DNA of 23,057 bases from an uncultured Pelagibacteraceae bacterium (GTDB taxonomy: Bacteria > Pseudomonadota > Alphaproteobacteria > Pelagibacterales > AG-422-B15), in NCBI GenBank assembly GCA_902527075.1, contig CABZNM010000011.1:1-23057 (forward strand), given 5' to 3'. The notes beneath the pieces were generated by a model. It ran no database searches. It saw nothing but the letters and a program-made list of their open reading frames with translations, and was not told the origin of the DNA. Position numbers and translations under genes: made by a program. Positions 15,718 through 22,416 of this stretch are shown in pieces. Within the stretch, counting starts at the first letter, position 1. Each line of letters begins with the position of its first letter.

Positions 15718-16895
15718 AGAATTTCAAATAAGCCTGCAGCTCCCATTCCCCCACCAACACACATAGTAACAACTCCATATTTTGCATTTCTTCTCTTACC
15801 TTCAATTAAGATGTGTCCAGTCATTCTAGATCCAGTCATACCATAAGGATGACCAATTGAAATAGAGCCACCATTTACGTTTAGCTTATCGTTATCAATA
15901 CCTATCTTATCCCGACAATAGAGTACCTGAACAGCAAAAGCCTCATTAAGTTCCCAAATATCTATATCATGAACTTTTAGATTATGTTGTTCTAATAATT
16001 TTGGTACAGCAAATACAGGGCCAATACCCATTTCATCTGGCTCACATGCAGCAACTGCAAGACCTCTAAAAATTCCCATAGGTTCAATATTCTTTTTTTC
16101 AGTTTCTTTAAGATCCATTAGTAAACAAGATGATGCCCCGTCAGAAAGTTGACTTGCATTCCCTGCAGTAATACATTTATCAGGTCCCATTACCGGCGTT
16201 AATGCCGCAAGACTTTCCAAAGTTGTTTGAGGTCGATTACATTCATCTTTGTCAACTGTCACGTCTTGAACAGTTGTTTCTTTTGTTTCTTTGTTAATCA
16301 CATCCATTTTTGTAGATACTGGAATGATTTCATCGTTAAACTTACCTTCAGTTTGTGCTGCAGCAGTTCTTTGTTGACTTTGTAAAGAATATTCGTCCTG
16401 CTTTTCACGTGTAATCCCATATCGATCTGCAACAATATCAGCTGTATTAATCATTGGCATCCAAAGCGCAGGGCATATTTTTTGAAGCTCAGGCTCAATT
16501 AAATGTTTCATGTTAAGGTTTTGTTGGGTCAGAGATATTGACTCAACACCTCCCCCTATCGCAACTTTGATACCATCTACAATTATTCTTTGAGCAGCAG
16601 TAGCGATTGATTGTAAACCTGACGAGCAGAATCTGTTTATTGTAGTACCTGGAACAGTAACTGGACATCCACCTGATATTGCAACATTTCGTCCGATATT
16701 ATGACCAGTTGCACCCTCTGGCTGACCACAACCGAAAATTACATCTTCAACTTCGCCAGCATCAATACCTGCTCTATCGATTACGTGCTTTACCGTTTGG
16801 CCTCCCATAGTAATACCATGTGTCTTATTAAAACCACCTCTCACTGCTTTCGCCAATCCTGTTCTTGCAGTAGATATAATTGCTGCTTCTCGCAT
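15714..16895 (-). CDS. Acetyl-CoA C-acyltransferase (thiolase)
   Basis: Thiolase of 393 residues with a complete active site: C90 in [10 protein letters not shown] (acyl-enzyme cysteine), H349 in GHPYGMTG and C379 in [11 protein letters not shown] (base). It cleaves 3-ketoacyl-CoA with CoA in beta-oxidation; the degradative type is favoured by length and by its location among acyl-CoA genes. A biosynthetic acetoacetyl-CoA role is possible. The N-terminus [20 protein letters not shown] is standard, which supports the ATG at 16895. No HAD/crotonase (FadB) partner is adjacent; instead it is followed by PsiE and DUF4864 genes. Upstream, a perfect 10-bp palindrome at 16961-16970 is shared with the divergent PaaI-type thioesterase, 66-75 bp from this start codon, a reasonable position for an operator. 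Confidence 0.93.
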   Translation of the reverse strand: MREAAIISTARTGLAKAVRGGFNKTHGITMGGQTVKHVIDRAGIDAGEVEDVIFGCGQPEGATGHNIGRNVAISGGCPVTVPGTTINRFCSSGLQSIATAAQRIIVDGIKVAIGGGVESISLTQQNLNMKHLIEPELQKICPALWMPMINTADIVADRYGITREKQDEYSLQSQQRTAAAQTEGKFNDEIIPVSTKMDVINKETKETTVQDVTVDKDECNRPQTTLESLAALTPVMGPDKCITAGNASQLSDGASSCLLMDLKETEKKNIEPMGIFRGLAVAACEPDEMGIGPVFAVPKLLEQHNLKVHDIDIWELNEAFAVQVLYCRDKIGIDNDKLNVNGGSISIGHPYGMTGSRMTGHILIEGKRRNAKYGVVTMCVGGGMGAAGLFEIL

Positions 16896-17088
16896 AAAAT
16901 TGCTCTATTTGATTAATTTGCGTAACATAGAGACTTTATTCGAAAAAAAAAGTTTTAAATTCACGCGTGACAAAAAATGACCAAAAAAAGGGATAAATTT
17001 TGGCAGTTAATAAATTTATTTTTTCTTGACCGTTATATATATGAAAGATAAAAAGTCGCATTCTTAAATTATATTGAAGTCTTTTTTC
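16896..17088. promoter_or_regulatory. Divergent control region, thiolase unit / thioesterase gene
   Basis: This is the longest intergenic stretch in the window. Toward the thioesterase, TTGACC at 17026-17031 is a good -35 hexamer, and TAAAAA at 17049-17054 lies 17 nt downstream as a weak -10; transcription would begin about 17060, leaving a leader of about 30 nt. For the thiolase no clear promoter hexamers stand out. A 12-bp perfect AT palindrome lies at 17009-17020, but such sequences are common in AT-rich DNA. An ATG at 17041 opens only eight codons before a stop. Confidence 0.45.
16961..16970. promoter_or_regulatory. Candidate operator, perfect palindrome TCACGCGTGA
   Basis: The ten bases TCACGCGTGA are their own reverse complement and are unusually GC-rich for this AT-rich region, which makes a chance AT palindrome unlikely. 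The site lies between a beta-oxidation thiolase and a thioesterase, 66-75 bp from the thiolase start. TetR- and GntR-type acyl-CoA regulators bind palindromes of similar size, but no regulator gene is in the window and I cannot name the protein. Confidence 0.4.
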
Positions 17089-17526
17089 ATGGTAATGCTT
17101 AAAACACATACGACAGCACCAACTTGGGTTCCAGATGGTTACAAAAAACTTGGTTGGCATGCCGGATTTGATGTTTTGGTAGGACCGATGTATTACAAAA
17201 AAGAAGAATCTGGAGAATACAAATTCATCACTAAAATTCTAGATAAGCATCTAAATGCTCACGGTATAGCTCATGGTGGTTACTCTATGACATTAGCAGA
17301 TGTCTTTCTTGGAACCTCAGTTTTTGTTGCAAGTGGCAAAAAACCCTGTAGTACAATATCACTTAATTGTAATTTTGTCAGTCCTGGACTTCAAGATGAT
17401 TTGGTTGAGTGTGACGCTAAAGTAACACGTACAACAAAATCTCTTGTGTTCATTGAGGGGGACTTAATTTCGAAAGACAAAATTATCTTATCTGCATCAG
17501 GTATTTGGAAAATACTTAATCAGTAA
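17089..17526 (+). CDS. PaaI-type hotdog acyl-CoA thioesterase
   Basis: Single-hotdog thioesterase of 145 residues that hydrolyses an acyl- or aryl-CoA. The central helix motif is LNAHGIAHGGYSMTLAD (about 55-71), with N56, H58, the HGG turn at 62-64 and D71 as the expected carboxylate of the family. The C-terminal strands include SISLNCNFVSPG-type and ECDAKVTRTTKSL segments normal for the fold. The start is uncertain: ATG at 17089 is chosen, ATG at 17095 is nearly as good, and an upstream TTG at 17074 is possible; none has a Shine-Dalgarno. It is divergent from the thiolase and shares its control region, which fits a role in acyl-CoA turnover. Its last 7 nt overlap the end of the convergent Nudix gene. 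The substrate is unknown. Confidence 0.85.
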   Translation: MVMLKTHTTAPTWVPDGYKKLGWHAGFDVLVGPMYYKKEESGEYKFITKILDKHLNAHGIAHGGYSMTLADVFLGTSVFVASGKKPCSTISLNCNFVSPGLQDDLVECDAKVTRTTKSLVFIEGDLISKDKIILSASGIWKILNQ

Positions 17527-18047
17527 CTTTTAAAAAATTTTTGAAGCGATAAGAATGATTTCATATCTTGTATCTTTTCATTTTTCATAAGTTTTTTTAC
17601 TTCCTTAAAAGATAAAATCTTAGTTTCTAATACTTCATCAGAGTCAAAACTAGTCACGGTTTTTTTATATATCGTAGTGCTATAACAATAAATTACACAA
17701 CTATTATATGCAGGTGAAGGAAAAAAACTTCCAAGCGATTTCCAATTTTTACCATGATAGCCAGTTTCTTCAATTAATTCTCTTTTTGCACATTTAAGAG
17801 GATTTTCACCTCGATCTATTGTTCCTGCAGGTACTTCTAGAAGAACTTTGTCAACTCCATATCTGTATTGTTTGAGCAAAATAACAAACTTTTTATCTAA
17901 AATAGGTACTATTGAAGCAACTCCATTATGCTCAATTTTATCTCTCACTAATTTATTTCCATTTACCCAAATAACTTCATCAAATTTTAAATTGAATACC
18001 TTTGCGGAAATTTTTTTATTAGTTTTAATAAACTTTGCTTTCTTCAC
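17520..18047 (-). CDS. Nudix hydrolase, ADP-ribose pyrophosphatase-like
   Basis: A 175-residue Nudix enzyme. The Nudix box runs from G75 to the aromatic residue after G96: GTIDRGE, seven residues, RELIEETG, fitting Gx5Ex7REUxEExGU without deviation. Metal ligands are E90, E93 and E94. The preceding LLEVPAGTID is typical of the ADP-ribose/nucleotide-sugar pyrophosphatase group, so ADP-ribose or a sugar nucleotide is the likely substrate. The start is GTG at 18047, overlapping the prolyl-tRNA deacylase stop as GTGA. It is last in the minus-strand set headed by the crotonase. Two genes upstream is an NDP-sugar-forming nucleotidyltransferase, so a nucleotide-sugar link is possible but unproven. 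Confidence 0.88.
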   Translation of the reverse strand: MKKAKFIKTNKKISAKVFNLKFDEVIWVNGNKLVRDKIEHNGVASIVPILDKKFVILLKQYRYGVDKVLLEVPAGTIDRGENPLKCAKRELIEETGYHGKNWKSLGSFFPSPAYNSCVIYCYSTTIYKKTVTSFDSDEVLETKILSFKEVKKLMKNEKIQDMKSFLSLQKFFKSY

Positions 18048-18550
18048 AAATTCCTCTGATATTTTTTCATATCAATTAAATTTACCTTTTTGTGTAATTC
18101 TTCAATCAACTCTATCAAATTTTTTGGGCTCAAAGAAATAGTTGCAGTATTTACTAGGGGATGAAAATTAACAATATCAAAACTGAGAAATGCCTGATCA
18201 AAGAAAAAGTTCACTACTTTATTAGTGTCGTTTAATAATCCAAACGGAGTAACTGCACCTGGTTTCAATCCTAAATATTCCTCTAAATATGACTCTCTCG
18301 CAAAAGATAGTTTCTTACTATTGAGAGGTTCAGATATTGCTTTGAGGTCAGCATTTATATCTTCAATAAAACTTACTAAATAAAATCTATCTTTTTGGTC
18401 TTTGAGAAATAGATTTTTTGAATGTGCCCCACTTATTTTACCTCTTAGATTTTTTGAGTCTTCAACAGTAAATAGTGGTTCATGATGTGTAATATCAAAA
18501 TCATAATTACGATCTGATAATATTTTTATTAAACCCTGTTCTTCAACCAT
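18044..18550 (-). CDS. Prolyl-tRNA deacylase, ProXp-ala (YbaK/PrdX) family
   Basis: Freestanding editing-domain protein, 168 residues from ATG 18550, which clears mischarged Ala-tRNA(Pro). Features of the PrdX/ProXp-ala branch are visible in order: HHEPLFTVEDSKNLRG (23-38), GAHSKNLFLKD (42-52) with the conserved lysine, KKLSFARESYLEEYLGLKPG (79-98), VTPFGLLND (100-108) and NFHPLVNTATISLSP (133-147). A TTG one codon upstream is a possible but unlikely start. The ATG overlaps the nucleotidyltransferase stop by one base (TGATG) and the stop overlaps the Nudix start by 4 nt, so all three should be on one transcript. Bacteria with this protein often have a ProRS lacking its own INS editing domain, as in many Alphaproteobacteria; that ProRS is not in this window. 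Confidence 0.9.
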   Translation of the reverse strand: MVEEQGLIKILSDRNYDFDITHHEPLFTVEDSKNLRGKISGAHSKNLFLKDQKDRFYLVSFIEDINADLKAISEPLNSKKLSFARESYLEEYLGLKPGAVTPFGLLNDTNKVVNFFFDQAFLSFDIVNFHPLVNTATISLSPKNLIELIEELHKKVNLIDMKKYQRNL

Positions 18551-19419
18551 CAAGTAAATTTTTTAAGAGTATTTTTATAATTTGACTCTGGGAGCTTATT
18601 TATCAAATCTCTAAATTTTAATTTTGAAATCCATTTCCTTTGGTATGCAACTAACTCTATTGATCCTATCAATGTCTTATTCTTTTTTTGATATTCCATA
18701 ACGTAATTTGAAGCAATCAACATCTCATGAGAGTCACCAGTATCAAACCACTTTATATTTTGTGATAGAGGAATAACCGAAAGTTGATTATTTTCATGAT
18801 AATCTAAATGAACATCAACGATTTCAAGTTCACCTCTCTTAGATTTTTTTAATTTTTTTGAAATTTCAACAGACCTTTTGTCATAAAAATAAAGTCCAGG
18901 TATACTATCGTTACTCTTTGGCTTACTCGGTTTTTCTACAATTGATAGAATTCTACCCTTGATATCGACCTCAATTACAGCTGATTTTTCAGGAAACTTA
19001 GTTTTCACAGATAATATATTTGCGGGTAATCTTGAGTTTTGGACTTTAGATAGGTATTTTTCCATTTCTTTACCAATAAATAAATTATCAGCTAATGCTA
19101 ATGCAAAGGAATCCTCTCCAATAAATCTTTTTCCGATTCGCATAGCGTCTGGTATTCCAATTTGTTTTCTCTGATAAGTATATGAGAACTTCATTCCAAG
19201 CTGTTTTCCAGAACCAAACATCTTTTTGAATATTTTTGTGTCTTCACGTCTACTTATAAAAAGAATATCTCTTATGCCAGCGAGCATCAGATTGCACAAA
19301 GCATAATATAACATGGGTTTATCAAATACAGGAAGTAGTGGTTTTGCAGTAACTTTTGTAGCAGGCGATAACCTTGAACCTTTACCTGCAGCGAGAATAA
19401 TTCCTTTTTTATATCTCAT
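18550..19419 (-). CDS. Sugar-1-phosphate nucleotidyltransferase, RfbA-like
   Basis: Rossmann-like nucleotidyltransferase of 289 residues, close to RfbA (about 290). LAAGKGSRLSPAT at 9-21 is the nucleotide-binding loop, followed by K26 in KPLLPV and KPMLYYALCNLMLAGI. Metal aspartates are D111 (LADNLFIG) and D226 (WFDTG). EKPSKPKSN (162-170), GLYFYD (175-180) and RGELEI (195-200) match glucose-1-phosphate thymidylyltransferase. The base/sugar loop, however, reads QRKQIGIPDA (83-92) where RfbA usually has QPSPDGLAQA, so the nucleotide or sugar may differ from dTTP and glucose 1-phosphate. No rfbB, C or D follows. It lies 42 nt after the crotonase, across a region with a run of twelve T on the coding strand, and is coupled to the deacylase. 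Confidence 0.87.
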   Translation of the reverse strand: MRYKKGIILAAGKGSRLSPATKVTAKPLLPVFDKPMLYYALCNLMLAGIRDILFISRREDTKIFKKMFGSGKQLGMKFSYTYQRKQIGIPDAMRIGKRFIGEDSFALALADNLFIGKEMEKYLSKVQNSRLPANILSVKTKFPEKSAVIEVDIKGRILSIVEKPSKPKSNDSIPGLYFYDKRSVEISKKLKKSKRGELEIVDVHLDYHENNQLSVIPLSQNIKWFDTGDSHEMLIASNYVMEYQKKNKTLIGSIELVAYQRKWISKLKFRDLINKLPESNYKNTLKKFT

Positions 19420-19461
19420 AAAAAATAAAGTATCTGAAAATTAGAAAAAAAAAAAATAAAA

Positions 19462-20313
19462 TTATTTTTTCTTCGATTTATGCTCTAAAAAGTCTTTATC
19501 TCTTAAATTTTGAAAGTCTGCGTTTGTTTTTTGCATTTTTGACATCATACTTTTCATGACATCTTCTTTATGCAATGTAGCTCCATTCCACATGGCAACA
19601 TATTTAAGACCTTCTTCAACTGTATGATCTCGAGAATAGTTTAGAACATCCTTGGTACCCCACATCGCTAAAGGAGATTTAGAGGAAATTTTCTCCGCCA
19701 TTTCAAAGGCTGCAGTAATCATTTCTTCCTGAGACGGATAAACATAGTTTATTAATCCAACTTCATGAGCTCTATCAGATGATATACTCTCGCCCATCAG
19801 TGCCCACTCCCTTGCAATTCCTGCTGGTATTACTTTCGGTAATCGTTGAAGAGTTCCAATATCCGCTGCAAGTCCAACATTTATTTCTTCAATCTTAAAA
19901 AAGGCATCAGCCGTACAAAGTCTGATATCTGCTGCAGTAATTAAATCGATACCACCACCAATGCACCCACCTTGAACAGCAGCAATAACTGGAAATCTTG
20001 CTGTCTCAAGACAGCTAGCTGCTTTTTGAAGATAAGCCAACTGTTGCATAAAGTACCCACGACTTCTGCCAATTTCACCTTTCTCGAAACTAATCTGGTC
20101 GTTTTGAAACATGTTTAGATCTATTCCAGCAGAAAAATGAGGTCCTGTTGAAGATACTATTAGTGCTCTAATTTCACCTGTGTCATCAAGTATCTCAACC
20201 TCATCCGGAAACGTTCTCCAAAAATCTTCATTCATGGAGTTCCTTTTTTCGGGTCGATTAAACTTTAAGTGAGCAATTGAACCCTTTTTTTCTAAATCAA
20301 ATGGTTTTGGCAT
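19462..20313 (-). CDS. Crotonase-family enzyme, probable delta3,5-delta2,4-dienoyl-CoA isomerase
   Basis: Enoyl-CoA hydratase/isomerase fold, 283 residues. HFSAGIDLNMF (59-69) and GGCIGGGIDLI (115-125) form the CoA-thioester oxyanion hole. D123, E143 and D151 stand at the same mutual spacing (20 and 8 residues) as D176, E196 and D204 of rat dienoyl-CoA isomerase (ECH1), and the surrounding NVGLAADIGTLQRLPKVI is nearly identical in wording to that enzyme. It should shift the double bonds of 3,5-dienoyl-CoA formed when odd-position unsaturated fatty acids are degraded. A short C-terminal tail is lysine-rich. It diverges from the MaoC-acyl-CoA dehydrogenase pair across a 69-bp gap, in keeping with joint regulation. 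A plain hydratase activity is possible, though the third acidic residue argues for isomerase. Confidence 0.88.
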   Translation of the reverse strand: MPKPFDLEKKGSIAHLKFNRPEKRNSMNEDFWRTFPDEVEILDDTGEIRALIVSSTGPHFSAGIDLNMFQNDQISFEKGEIGRSRGYFMQQLAYLQKAASCLETARFPVIAAVQGGCIGGGIDLITAADIRLCTADAFFKIEEINVGLAADIGTLQRLPKVIPAGIAREWALMGESISSDRAHEVGLINYVYPSQEEMITAAFEMAEKISSKSPLAMWGTKDVLNYSRDHTVEEGLKYVAMWNGATLHKEDVMKSMMSKMQKTNADFQNLRDKDFLEHKSKKK

Positions 20314-20382
20314 AACTTTTTTGCTAAATTAAATAATATATTTGAAGTATATATAATATTATTCAGATAAAAATAGATAAAA
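20314..20382. promoter_or_regulatory. Divergent promoter region, crotonase / MaoC-acyl-CoA dehydrogenase operon
   Basis: A 69-bp, almost entirely A/T gap. On the plus strand a perfect TATAAT lies at 20352-20357, giving an expected transcription start near 20364 and a leader of about 19 nt. No -35 hexamer lies at the right distance. The minus-strand promoter must overlap this, as in the other divergent gaps of the window. Neither gene has a Shine-Dalgarno. Confidence 0.4.
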
Positions 20383-21231
20383 ATGACTATTAATTATGAT
20401 GAAATAATGAATTTGACGTCTGAGAACGTTGAAATATCATATTCTGATAAAGACTCAATTTTATACAGTCTTGGCATCGGTCTTGGAAATGACCCGATGA
20501 ATCTAAATGAATTAATGTATGTTTACGAAAACAGTCAGTCAGTTCTTCCATCCATGGCTACCAATTTTCAATATCATTCTCCTCTGCTACTTAAAACAAA
20601 TATTAATTTTATTATGGTTGTTCACGGTGAACAGAGACTTTCAATAACAAATGCTCTGCCTGTTTCAGGTGATTTTATTGCTAATGCAAAAATAATAGGA
20701 TGTTATGACAAAGGACCAGCTCGAGGGGCTATTATTGAAGTTGAAACAACTGTGAAGAACAAAAAAAATAATGAAGAAATTTGCAAGCTTGTAAGTACCA
20801 CATTTGCTCGGGGTGATGGTGGTTTTGGAGGGCCTGACACACCTAAAAAAGAAATATTCATTCCAGATACAGAGCCTGATTATGTCAGTGAAGTTTCAAC
20901 CAAACCCGATCAAGCACTTATATTTAGATTGTCAGGTGATTATAACCCTCTTCACTCTGATCCAAATTTTGCGAAAGCTGCTGGTTTTGAAAAACCTATA
21001 CTTCATGGCATGTGTACTTACGGTATTGCATGTCGTTCAATAGTTAATGAAATTTGTGAGAATGACGCTTCAAAGCTAAAAAGATTTGATTGTCGTTTTT
21101 CTTCGCCAGTTTATCCTGGAGAAACAATTATTACTGAAATGTGGAAAAAAGATAAAATGATATATTTTAATTCAAAAGTAAAAGAACGTGATAAGTTAGT
21201 TCTTAAAAATGGAGTGAGTGTAATAAAATGA
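20383..21231 (+). CDS. MaoC/hydratase-2 family (R)-specific enoyl-CoA hydratase
   Basis: Double-hotdog protein, 282 residues, matching the length of the hydratase-2 domain of eukaryotic multifunctional enzyme 2. The first hotdog (about 10-145) has lost catalytic residues and forms the acyl-binding half. The second has the hydratase-2 motif: D186, N188 and H191 in SGDYNPLHSDP (184-194), then GFEKPILHGMCTYG (201-214). It adds water to trans-2-enoyl-CoA to give (R)-3-hydroxyacyl-CoA, or with longer chains may act on steroid side chains or bile-acid-like compounds. A linked (R)-3-hydroxyacyl-CoA dehydrogenase is not visible. It overlaps the following acyl-CoA dehydrogenase by 4 nt (ATGA), so oxidation and hydration are co-translated. 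Confidence 0.88.
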   Translation: MTINYDEIMNLTSENVEISYSDKDSILYSLGIGLGNDPMNLNELMYVYENSQSVLPSMATNFQYHSPLLLKTNINFIMVVHGEQRLSITNALPVSGDFIANAKIIGCYDKGPARGAIIEVETTVKNKKNNEEICKLVSTTFARGDGGFGGPDTPKKEIFIPDTEPDYVSEVSTKPDQALIFRLSGDYNPLHSDPNFAKAAGFEKPILHGMCTYGIACRSIVNEICENDASKLKRFDCRFSSPVYPGETIITEMWKKDKMIYFNSKVKERDKLVLKNGVSVIK

Positions 21232-22415
21232 TACCTAAAGTTGGAGTACAAGAGGGAAAAGAACCACTTTTCTACAATGAATCACATCATGCATGGAGAG
21301 AGGAAGTAAGAAAATTTGTTTCTAAAGAAATAGTTCCATATGTCGATGAGTGGGAAGAAGCTGGTGAGTTTCCGCGTGATTTATATAAAAAAGCAGCTGA
21401 AGTAGGGCTGATGGGAATGGGTTATGATGAAAAATATGGTGGAACTAAAGAAGGTATCGATATATTTCATGGAATTGTAACTTCTGAAGAATTTGCACAG
21501 GGTTGTGGTGGCGTTTCTGCAAGCCTGATGTCACATAATATTTCAATACCATTAATACAAGCACTTGGAACAGAAGAGCAAAAAGAAAAATTTATTCCTC
21601 CTGTCATTAAAGGAGAAAAGATTGCAGCCCTAGCTATGACTGAGCCTTCAGGTGGTTCTGATGTTGCTGGCCTTAAGACAAGAGCGGTAAGAAAGGATGA
21701 TCATTTCATAATAAATGGATCAAAGATGTTCATTACGAGTGGAATGAGAGCAGATACATATGTAGTTGGTGTTAGAACAGGCGCTGAAGGGGCTTCAGGA
21801 ATTTCAATATTAGTAATTGAAAAAGACACACCTGGATTCACTCAAACACCTCTCAAAAAAATGGGATGGTTGAGCTCTGATACAGCAGCATTATACTTTG
21901 ATGATTGCAAAGTTCCTGTTGAAAATTTAATAGGTGGTGAAAATAGTGGCTGGATTGGTGTAATGAGTAATTTTAGTCAGGAACGATTGGGCATGGCTGC
22001 TGGTATGAATGCATATTCGCAAATCTGTATTGATGAAGCTGTTTCTTGGGCAAGAGAGAGAAAAACATTTGGAAAACCACTCATAAACAACCAAGTTATT
22101 AAACATAAACTTGTAGAAATGAATCGTTGTGTACGTGCATCAAAAGCATGGACAGAATTGCTCTCATGGCGTGTGATGAATGGCGAAAGTCCAATTGCAG
22201 ATCTCGCAATGTTAAAAGTACAAGCTAGTAAAACAATGGAACTTTGTGCAAGAGAAGCAATGCAAATTTTAGGTGGCGCTGGTTATTTAAGAGGAAATAG
22301 TGGGCCAGCACGAGTAGAGAGAATTTACAGAGAAGTTAGAGTTAATGCAATTGGTGGTGGCTCTGAAGAAATAATGTACGATTTAGCTTCTCGTCAGTTA
22401 GGGTACAAAGCTTGA
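21228..22415 (+). CDS. Acyl-CoA dehydrogenase, LCAD/isovaleryl-CoA dehydrogenase type
   Basis: FAD-dependent acyl-CoA dehydrogenase, 395 residues. AMTEPSGGSDVAGLKTRA (136-153) and FITSGMRADTY (168-178) form the FAD/substrate region. The catalytic base appears to be E252 in SQERLGMAAG, the location used by long-chain and isovaleryl-CoA dehydrogenases. At the MCAD base position (IYEGTxQI in that subgroup) this protein has IGGGSEEI (375-382), glycine instead of Glu, which confirms the assignment. It therefore likely acts on long or branched acyl-CoA. ERKTFGKPL is the conserved loop nearby. No etfAB gene is in the window. It is coupled to the MaoC gene and its stop lies 1 nt from the stop of a convergent second acyl-CoA dehydrogenase of the other type. 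Confidence 0.93.
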   Translation: MIPKVGVQEGKEPLFYNESHHAWREEVRKFVSKEIVPYVDEWEEAGEFPRDLYKKAAEVGLMGMGYDEKYGGTKEGIDIFHGIVTSEEFAQGCGGVSASLMSHNISIPLIQALGTEEQKEKFIPPVIKGEKIAALAMTEPSGGSDVAGLKTRAVRKDDHFIINGSKMFITSGMRADTYVVGVRTGAEGASGISILVIEKDTPGFTQTPLKKMGWLSSDTAALYFDDCKVPVENLIGGENSGWIGVMSNFSQERLGMAAGMNAYSQICIDEAVSWARERKTFGKPLINNQVIKHKLVEMNRCVRASKAWTELLSWRVMNGESPIADLAMLKVQASKTMELCAREAMQILGGAGYLRGNSGPARVERIYREVRVNAIGGGSEEIMYDLASRQLGYKA

Positions 22416-22416
22416 A

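Noticed and set aside
17009..17020. A 12-bp perfect palindrome AATAAATTTATT
   Set aside because: It is made only of A and T in a very AT-rich gap, so it is expected by chance; the GC-rich palindrome nearby is more convincing.
17041..17067. Upstream ATG as start of the thioesterase
   Set aside because: It is in frame but meets a TAA after eight codons.
19445..19456. A12 run (T12 on the coding strand) as an intrinsic terminator after the crotonase gene
   Set aside because: No stable GC-rich hairpin precedes it, so termination is not supported.
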